From NCBI GenBank assembly GCA_029216955.1, contig JANAVB010029819.1, positions 30,290,204-30,354,203 on the forward strand: a DNA stretch of 64,000 nucleotides, written 5' to 3'. The stretch's first letter is position 1. Each line of letters begins with the position of its first letter. The translations under genes were made by a program, and so were the position numbers. The DNA comes from Iris pallida. Its lineage: Eukaryota > Streptophyta > Magnoliopsida > Asparagales > Iridaceae. Shown in pieces: positions 56,030 to 64,000 of this stretch. The notes below the pieces were generated by a model. The model was not told where the DNA came from and did no database searches. It saw nothing but the letters and a program-made list of their open reading frames with translations.

Positions 56030-57095
56030 CGTACTATTCCCCTTAAAAATATTTTTGTCCTCAAAAATCAAACACACAAGTTTATACATAAATATAGTAA
56101 TATATGCAAGCAATCTTCTTTGGCCATCTAATAACAATTCTTAGGATAAGTCATGGGAGGGTGATTATTGAAAAAAATCAAACTATCATGGCCATAGGAA
56201 AATACTTCGTGTCTTCGATTGCTTTTTTTTCGAAATAGGTGACGAAAAATAATAAGAGTTCAAGGGAGATGGGATCAATTTGCAAATATGGGTTTCTAGG
56301 GCGATTGAATAGTTCAAAAGGGAGTTGTCAAGATCGTTGCAGTTGAGATCCTAGAGGACAAATATAACTATATCTCAATCCATATAGAATAATCATGCGA
56401 AGAGCGAACCAAGTGCACTAGGTTGATCAGACCATCATGCACCGATTCTGATTAGACAATACGTTAGTGGACATGCCCAGATAACATATGTCTTGAACAA
56501 GCTCGATAAATGGATGAGTTTGCAAAACTAGGCTATTATAGCAGTATTAGTCAAGATAGTTAGAATTATGAGTACACGAGAAGATGAAGAAGGTGTGAAT
56601 AGTTCAAGTTCTTCAAATAAAATCTAAACTTATCCGGTGTTTGTGCCTATACATTCGTCTTATTGTCTTCTTGGCTAAGGCTGTGGTTAAGGTCGAAGGA
56701 AGTGTTAGGTCGTGCGGTATTCTACCTAACTTATAAGAGTTAATGTAGTAATATGATGGGACAATGGAACATGTCTTCCTTGCATGAGCCATCTTCCTAA
56801 CCTTTATCAAGCATAAAAGAAGGGATAAGAATTATGACAGAAGGAATCAAGCAAGATGAAAATCAAGGAAGTCATGCGAGAGTTTGAAAATGGAATCGAG
56901 GAAGAAGGTCAGGTATGTGGATGAGATCCTAGACTCTAATACTATATGTGGATGATGTAACTCTCATATAAGTTATTATAAGTCCTATCTTCATTTCTAT
57001 TTACAGGCTCACAACTAGTACTACTAAGTTGAAGTACTAACCGTGTGTTCGCAACCTTATGTGAAACCGGAACTGCATGGGCCACCATAAAAACT
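56030..57095 (-). other. LARD-2 internal region, non-coding
   Basis: Between the LTRs no gag or pol signature is seen on either strand. The primer-like site is at 57073-57087 and the polypurine-like stretch at 56034-56060 (minus strand). The length, about 1.07 kb, is close to that of LARD-1's interior. Confidence 0.7.
57073..57087 (-). other. Candidate primer binding site of LARD-2
   Basis: Minus-strand TGGTGGCCCATGCAG, eight bases inside the 5' LTR edge. It is identical in sequence and offset to the site in LARD-1 (6373-6387). Confidence 0.6.
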
Positions 57096-60000
57096 TGTCA
57101 CGACCTGTACCCGCTTTTGGGATACGAGTACGTATCCAAGCCCAACCTACGCCGCAGTGTCGGCGGTAGTATGTTGTCTATGGTAAGCATTATCCATACA
57201 AGTACACAGTTCACATTTATCATCCACAACTAAGTTGTAACAAAAGATTAAACTCAAGTCTCAATAAATAATTTAAAGAAAGATCCACTACAAGTCAGCT
57301 AGTCTCAGAAACAAACCCGCTAAAATAAATATAAAACCACTGAAACTAAAGTTCTCTAAGCTCACTATCTAAGAACAATACGAAAAAGCATAAGAAAGAA
57401 ATATGCTACTCCATATCAGTAGAAGTAACCGGCACGTTGGTAACGTCAGTGTCACCAAGATACGCACCATAAATCTCAGGGCAAACCACGTCGTCTAAAC
57501 CTAAAAAATAGTTATCTAGTTAGGATTGGAGAAAGATTACCATAACACTACACTGCACAATATAATATACAAGCACGCAGAATAGCAGGAAGGAAAGGAT
57601 GAATATAACATGATACAAAAGAGACCTATATATATTGGAAAATAGTTTGAGAGTATAATTATGACGTGGAACAGTTGAAGGTATAATTAAGACACGAAGA
57701 CAATATAAGAGAATAATGAATATAAGACAAACCTGTGGACAAAATGTCAACACGAAATAAAATCACGTGTACTATGTGTTCAAGATTACAAGTGTTCCGC
57801 ATGTGGGTGGGTTAGGACATCCGACAGTCGGTACGTGAGGTACAACGACTGCTATCAACATTGACATTGAAAAAAATTTGTACATTGCGTAGACCACATG
57901 CATACTAGTTTTAGTCCCCCTTCCGACTCTCTCATAAGTAAACATGACCACTTTAACATTAACTTTAACTTTAAACATTGAACATTGAACATTGAAGATA
58001 GAACTTTGAACTAAAACATTAAGTGAACATGTATGGTTATGGTAACAAGTATAACTCTCGTGCACCAATGGTATAGAAGATAAGACTATCAATTTAAGGA
58101 AAAGAATAACATGTAGCATAAAATAAAGGCAACATAGGTCATAGTGATACTTGCCTTGCCCTGCTAGATGATGAAGTCACAACTCAAACGTCGTAGATCG
58201 TTCTACCCCGTAACATAAATAATCATAAGTTAGATTATGAAAATCCCACTCTAAAAATCCTTGAAATAGCTAATGGTTTAACATAACTAATTATATTTAA
58301 TTCTGGAATAAATTATATAAAAACCTAATTTAATCTAATATAATCTAAAATATAACTTAAACAAGAAAGTTCGGCAATAGAAAGTTATGCTTCCAATTTT
58401 GGAAACTATGGCACGCAAATCGAGGCACATCGATGACCAAATAACACAAACTCTACTACTTGAGTGTGCACCCTAGTAGATTTCTGCGCCACGAGTTCAG
58501 TGGAATCGACCATGCCACAAAATTACGCTTTTCTCAAAAGATATCGCCGTTATGGCTATCCATGACCAAATCGATGATTTATTAACAAAACTAAGTTCTA
58601 CAAATTAATAAAAATATTGGATAAACTAATTATTTTGTAGAAAAAAATATATGTCGTAGAGCTCTTTGTTAGCTTTTCGGAACATCAAACGATTTGTGAT
58701 TCGGATTCCTGATTCTCCTGAAATCTCGAAAACACCAAAACGTGTCAAATTTCGGACAACTAGCACTCTATAAATTTTCCAGAAATTTAGGTTCAGAAAT
58801 TATGAAAATAAATTATATATTCAAGAAATTTACCTCAATACGCTTCCAATAAAAAAACGCCGCACGAAAGGCTCATCTGGTTTGGCGCCAATCGCTTCGA
58901 GAAGGTAAAGGACTCCTAGATGAAACATCTCTCAAAATCGGTAGGAATTTAATTAGGGTTTCGAATATAATATATATATAGGAGAGAGAGAGAGAGAGGC
59001 TGTTACTGTAGCGTCGAGAGGTGGGCCCGCCCAAGCTGACCGGATAATTATTTATTTAATTCAAAAAATCATTTAAAAATTATTTTAAGTCCAAATAAAT
59101 CAAAATAAATTGCAAAAAATCTAAAGAAATCCTAGAAAATTCTACAAAATATTTCTAAGTGTGTAGAATCTAAAAAAATATTTTAACCTAAAATATCATT
59201 GTGTGAGAAATTCTAAAAACCTATAAAATATAAATTCTATAAGTTTTAATTATCTAAAAAATTTAAAAAATCCAAAAAAATCCTACAATATTCTAAAAAG
59301 CAATTTGTGAAACCCATAATTTTAAATTGCATTTTTCTCTCTAATTTTTAAATTGCTTTTTACTAGAATAATGTTAGATAATTAGTTAAAATTTATAATG
59401 TTTATTTAAGTGTAAAATTAATTTATTTTCAAAATTAATAACAAGGATTTTTGAGTGTTAGCTAGACCCGAACTCAAAAATAAATTTGGGCTTTAATTTT
59501 TTTTTAAACAAATATTGATTAAATTGTTAAAAGAGGAAAATTATTTTAAAATCCTGTTAGTTCCAAATTCTAATTTTTATAAACCAAAAGTTTTTCATTT
59601 ATTCTAAAAACCCAAAACAATTTTTTTACTTGACTCTTACAAGCCATGAAGCTATTAAACCCAAGCCTTGTATATGGGCCCAACCCATATTCTTAATGGG
59701 TTGCAAAACCCTTTAACCTTTTTAACTTTATAAACCCAAACTTTGTTTAAGTGTCTACAGCACTTGTAGAGAGAGATTAATGGCTTCATTTGCTCTGTTG
59801 GTTGGAATTCCTTCAACCGAAGGAATTTCGGTTTTCTTTCCGAAGCTTTCCAAATGATCCGCCGCCGGTGTTTTGATGGTCGGCCACCCCTTCGCCTTCC
59901 CAATTTCGGTAACCCCCAATTTCTACTCCTATTTAAACCCCCTCTTCTATCTCCATCTCCACTCATTTCTAAATTTCTGAGAGATCCCACCATTTTCGGT

Positions 60001-62589
60001 GAGATCTAGAGTTTTCCGAGGCTTCTCGGAGTCGATCTGACCCAGATCCGGCCGAGCACTGACCCCTGGGCCGTACCCGACTGTCGTCGCCCCTCCCCGT
60101 GGCCACCGTCCGCTTCCCGGCAACCCACGACCGCCGAGGACAGCTCGGCCAGGCCGTCCAGCACCACCCGCTCACCGGCGTTCACCCCGGAGACCACCCC
60201 TGTTCGTCCCGAACACTTCCGGTTCGCTGTTCGACGACGTCTTCGGGTTCCGTCTCCGCAACGTGACGTTCCCGTCGGTTTCCATTGTCGGTACACTCTG
60301 ACCCAATTATTATCTTTAGTCTATGATGAACTGGTCCAACCCAATTCCAGTGGGAATTCGGAATTTCCAGCAACGTAACAATTACGTTACTATTTTTGAT
60401 TCCGAAGTTTCTTCAGAAAGTCGGATTTCCGAGAACCCTTCGGAAGGAACTCTGGAGAATGATTAGATTTCTTACTTCTGAGTTTTACTATTCAATCTCG
60501 AGATTTTTGGGATTAGTTTCGAAAATTGTCCTCTTCGGAATTTCCGAATAATTGCAATTTTGGTTCTGTTGTTGATTCTGTTGGTATTTTGGGATTTTGG
60601 TATTATGCTGATATTGGTTTTTCCCTTGGAAAGTTGGTTCTGGTATTGGTTTCAGTACTGGTTGACTTGGAAAAAAATATTATATGGTTGTTTATATAAA
60701 ATTCGGGTTTTGGAGTTATTTTGCAGGTTTACGGCACATTCCCAGTTTTTGGGTTGACCAAAAACAGAGGAGATGCTGCCGAAAATTTTGCAAAATAATA
60801 AAAATGATTTTTTTTAAAATGATTTTTGATATAAAAATATTATTTTAATAATAATATTTTTGGGCGACGACCTTAACGGTCACTGGGCCCCAGCGAAATG
60901 CAAACGCACCGGTTCGACCGGACGTTGAGGCAGAGTAGTTGAATGTGAAGAATGGACCAGAGTCTGAGACTCACAAATTTTTATATAATTTAAATTAGAA
61001 ATTGTACTTTTGAGACTAACTATATTTTCGTCTTATTTCAATTCATGTAAATTGGGTTGTAAGGGCATAAGCCCAATTACTCATTTGCTCGTGCTGGAAA
61101 ATGAAATAGTTAGGATTTATTTTGTTTTCTTTTCTGGATGTCGTAGTGTAACGTAAAAAGTAGAATAATTATCTATATCTACATATTTTCATAAAGATTA
61201 GAAATTAGTGATTTTCTCACTTATTAAATAAATATTAATTTATGTACAAAATGTAAGTTTTAATAATTTAAATGAAAATTGCAAGTTTCCAAAAAGAAAA
61301 GGATTAATTGATATTTCTTTGTAAATAGTAAACCATCCGATAATTGTGTTCTAATTAGAATAAAAAGGATAAAATTTATTAGGAAAGACAATAGAGATTG
61401 AAAATTAGCATACTTAGTTGGTTGAAGCAGTTTGATAAGTATAGATGCTCCATTTGTAGGATTACGAAGGCGTAACTAGCACCTTTTCGGAACATCCATC
61501 GAAGTCCGATTTAAATCAAGGCAAGTACGGTTGTGGTTAATTGCAGTTTAATTAATATTAGAAATTTTGCATGTTAAATACACAACTGTTACACGTACTC
61601 TCTCCTAGAGTAATATACTGAATCATTGCATCGGGATAATGGGGAGTAGCGTAGTTATCTATGATCAAAGCCAAATAGTTAATGAATGTGCGAGCTTACC
61701 CCTCTTTACACGGGGTTAGGCCGGACCGTATCAATAGGATACAATTGAATCATCCTAAACCGGTCATAGATACTGCTTACTCAAATCACAATTGTTTTAT
61801 AGTTGGAAATCATTGTTTCAAAATTATTTAATATTGCAAGTTTCTATTCATTATGCAAATTGTTAATTTTCATAATTGTACTTGCTCCTTTCCTGACTGG
61901 ATCCCCCACACCCAATAGGTTCTATTGATGACTCAGAGCTACTGATTAGTAGTTACTACGACCCGGAGCTGTACCCTGCTGTGCTCCCAGACGAGGCCCA
62001 TGGAGATGATGATGACACTTCTGCTTAGTTGGAGTTTTATTTTATCTTTTAAATAAAATAAATGTTATGTTAAAGTTGTGGACAAGCTTTGTAATGGACA
62101 AGTTTATATTATCGTTTAATTAAATGTTGTGGCAATTATAGTTTCAAATGTTGTTGATTGTACCTGCATATGGAATACAGCTTACTGCCGCCGTCTCAAC
62201 AACGGTGCAGGCTGGGCATGATCCGAGTCGACCCAAGAAATTGGGATCGGGTCGTGACACAATTATAACCTAGTAGAGCCTAAATAAAATACTAGGTCCC
62301 AAAAATAACTCCAAATGGCCATATGGTAAATCATGAAAGTCAATACAATATATAAATCTTCACAAAATAAATATTTAAAAATTATCTAAAATATCTAAAA
62401 ATTTTAATAAATTATAAAATAGATATAGAATGTTTATATAACCTACCTAGAGGCTATATAACCAGAAGATGGTCCTAACTTACCTATTAGCATAGGCATG
62501 ACATCCTATGATCATAAAAATGAACCATAATCTAATCAAATAAAATTTTTAAAAAATCTATAAATTTTTAATCGGGGTGGCAGATGCCA
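57096..62589 (-). repeat. LARD-2 5' LTR, interrupted by a solo LTR
   Basis: 57096-59305 and 62260-62589 together match the 3' LTR. At about 57448 it shows the empty site for CACTA-2. The solo LTR at 59306-62259 interrupts it. Confidence 0.88.
59306..62259 (+). mobile_element. Solo LTR of another retrotransposon
   Basis: A 2954-base unit starts TGTGAAACCC and ends GGGTCGTGACA, flanked by the five-base duplication CAATT (59301-59305, 62260-62264). The other LARD-2 LTR is continuous at this point (about 55705). No internal region or second LTR is present, so recombination between LTRs probably removed the rest. Orientation is assigned from the resemblance of the GTCGTGACA end to chromovirus LTR ends. 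A C-rich leader-like stretch lies at 60000-60300; the short frames there are not called. Confidence 0.9.
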
Positions 62590-63371
62590 AAATATGCCAA
62601 TGTGGCACTTGCCAACATGCTCACTACCCTATGTCGTGTCTATATGTGTGCAAATTATGTGTGTCATATCATGTCAGCGTGTGTGTATGTGTGTGAATAT
62701 GTGTACGTATGTATCGTGTTTGTGTGTGTGCGTGTCGCGTGTGTCGTATCGTGTCTATGTCAGCACGTCAGGAGGAGGAAGATAGTGTTAGGGTTTAACT
62801 GCCTTGGTCGTAGTCAGTCGGGGTCGCCGGGGCTGGAGCAGCAGCAGAGGGGACTGGTCGGGTTGGCGTCAACGAGGGGAATCGACGGTGGAGGGGGATG
62901 CCGGAGGAACGGGGGTCGCCGCGGGGAAGGGGGTCGCCTAGGGGAGGGGGCACCATAGGGAAGGGGAACGCCGACGGGACGAGAGGGGAAGGGAAATTTG
63001 GGGACGAGAGAGCGGGAAGGGAAATTTAGGGTAAAAAAATGAAAAGTCGATCGGCACTTGAACCCTATATGAAACTTTTTAGCGACGTCTAAAAAAGGAC
63101 GTCGCTAAACGTCGCGGTAAACTAAAGATACGGCGACATACAGAAGTATGAGTCGGAAAACGTTGCTAAATGAAACAAAACAACGACGTTTTGTGACGAG
63201 ATCGCGACATCTGCTTTCCAAACAATAATGCTTATCGCTACTCGTCACTCTACGTCGCTAATGGTGACGTTCAACGACTTCTTTTACAAACGTCGCTAAA
63301 TATACAAAAAGTGGCGAAGTTATTACTCGAAGTTGCTAAATTTGTCGCCAATGTGACTTATTTTGGTAGTG
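62590..63371 (-). repeat. CACTA-1 right subterminal region and terminal inverted repeat
   Basis: After a GT-rich tract (62630-62770) and a G-rich tract (62790-63010), the last 300 bases carry GACGTCGCTAA-type words in both orientations, like the left end. They end in TATTTTGGTAGTG (63359-63371). No gene was seen; the 124-codon frame over the GT and G tracts looks compositional. Confidence 0.85.
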
Positions 63372-64000
63372 TTCTCTATTTTTGTATTTTTTATTCCAAC
63401 CACCAGAAATCCATCTTTTTGACCACTTCCAATCCTGCTACCATCTACTCCTTCCCAACACCTTTCTATAACACACTGATACCTTCTCGAGGAGCCTCAG
63501 CCCATAATTTGGTCGATATAAGACGCGGAAGGCACCTGACATCGACCGAACTTGTGCTGAATTCATCACAGCAGGTTAGTTGATTTGTAGACTAGGTTTC
63601 ATCTACTTTTTCTCATTTTTTTCTCCTCAAACAAAAATTAAGATGAAGATTTATGTGTCTACTCCAACCTCTGATCGTCGGATCCTCCAGTTCCAAGCGG
63701 TTTGCCTGTGGCATCGATTCTACGACAAGGTATCCAAAACCGAAGAGTTCTATTACGAGCAGTTTTTCACCTATCTAAGGTTAGACTTGATCTTTCTAAC
63801 ATCTTTATTAAAAAACTATACATCTAGATCTTTCCAATGCATATCTATTTGTTAGGTTTTGAGTTCGCTTGCTGTTTTTAAAAATTCTCGACATTTTTCG
63901 TAACAAAGTAACTCCAAAAATCCTATGTTTTTTGTGTCCAAAAGTCCAATAATTCATAAAACTTTACTAAACTATTTGTTGTGTAAGATTTAATGTTGAA
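63372..64000 (+). repeat. LARD-1 3' LTR, second part, cut by the window end
   Basis: It starts with the TTC target duplication and continues the LTR exactly where 8225 stopped, matching 3408 to about 4040 of the 5' LTR (for example TTTATTCCAACCACCAGAAA). The remaining LTR and LARD-1's right flank lie outside the window. Confidence 0.9.

Larger units (their letters stand above)
48546..62589 (-). mobile_element. LARD-2: non-autonomous LTR element on the minus strand, with two later insertions
   Basis: Two LTR copies (48546-56029 and 57096-62589, each about 2.5 kb without insertions) start TGTCACGA and end ATGCCA as read on the plus strand. On the minus strand the interior starts with a PBS-like site next to 57095. 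It ends with GAGGACAAAAATATTTTTAAGG next to 56030, the usual pol-end and polypurine pattern of Tekay-type elements. The interior of about 1066 bases is non-coding. ATATG occurs at 48541-48545 and 62592-62596, but the second copy is two bases away from the expected edge, so the target duplication is uncertain. Confidence 0.8.
8226..63371 (-). mobile_element. CACTA-1: En/Spm-type DNA transposon with nested insertions
   Basis: The termini are the inverted repeats CACTACCAAAATA (8226-8238) and TATTTTGGTAGTG (63359-63371), flanked by the three-base duplication TTC (8223-8225, 63372-63374). The paralogous LTR at 3408-3410 shows the single TTC expected of the empty site. Genes for TNPD and a TNPA-like protein lie on the minus strand. 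Without nested elements A, B and LARD-2 it would be roughly 10 kb, a normal size for an autonomous plant CACTA. Stops and frameshifts in both genes indicate it is no longer autonomous. Confidence 0.93.
2580..64000 (+). mobile_element. LARD-1: long-LTR non-autonomous retrotransposon, incomplete at the window end
   Basis: Two copies of a long sequence beginning TGTAAAGACCCTAATTTT (2580) and TATAAAGACCCTAATTTT (7392) flank only about 1 kb of non-coding DNA. The second copy is split at 8225/63372 by CACTA-1 and runs off the window. The bases before the second copy (AAGGACGAAAGTCTTTTAAGG, 7360-7382) resemble the end of pol and the polypurine tract of Tekay/Del-type Ty3 elements. With no coding interior this fits a large retrotransposon derivative mobilised in trans. 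The target duplication cannot be checked because the right end is outside the window. Confidence 0.8.

Noticed and set aside
60006..60296. Open frames on the minus strand in the solo LTR
   Set aside because: The frames overlap one another in a GC-rich leader-like stretch, which is typical of composition-driven open frames.
62592..62596. ATATG as the target duplication of LARD-2
   Set aside because: It is offset by two bases from the LTR edge defined by comparing both LTRs, so I kept it only as a possible match.
62584..62958. 124-codon open frame near the right end of CACTA-1
   Set aside because: It spans GT-rich and G-rich simple sequence with no recognisable domain.

Overview
The window is a stack of nested transposable elements from a flowering-plant nuclear genome. 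The evidence is the element types: Tat-lineage Ty3/gypsy retrotransposons with two RNase H domains, En/Spm-type CACTA transposons with TNPD and TNPA genes, large non-autonomous LTR elements, a plant mobile domain gene, and GT-AG introns. I see no host gene, tRNA or rRNA. Species cannot be named from this sequence. Almost every reading frame is broken, so these are mostly old, silenced copies.

Layout from outside in. Bases 1-2579 are the 3' part of a Tat retrotransposon (R0) on the minus strand. At 2580 a long-LTR non-autonomous element, LARD-1, begins: 5' LTR 2580-6364, about 1 kb non-coding interior, 3' LTR from 7392. That 3' LTR is split by CACTA-1 (8226-63371, TSD TTC) and resumes at 63372 up to the window end. 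CACTA-1 codes on the minus strand (TNPD, a small MAP protein, TNPA-like) and received three insertions: Tat element A (8763-25782, TSD TCGCT), Tat element B (30074-43723, TSD AAGGC, inside a TNPD exon) and LARD-2 (48546-62589, minus strand). LARD-2 was then hit by CACTA-2 (48901-53872, TSD AAT) in one LTR and by a retrotransposon now reduced to a solo LTR (59306-62259, TSD CAATT) in the other. Empty-site paralogues inside the window support several of these joints.

Elements A and B share one plan: LTR, an arginine-type primer binding site that overlaps the ORF1 start codon, ORF1-gag, protease, a spacer with PLxIxL repeats, RT, RNase H, a second RNase H, integrase, an array of hairpins, an antisense spliced gene, polypurine tract, LTR. 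In A the antisense gene encodes a plant mobile domain plus a coiled coil.

The strongest unexplained structure is the hairpin array just after pol in R0, A and B. A loop close to CATGTCCATATTACCTCTGA is conserved, while the stems on either side differ from copy to copy yet usually stay complementary. A second system-like pattern is a short element-specific word (TTTTACGC in A, ATGCGG in B). It is spread over the same parts of each element: LTRs, start of ORF1, intron 1 and the upstream region of the antisense gene. A third is a small protein family (MAP start, YxxWL end) found in both the CACTAs and the antisense gene of B.
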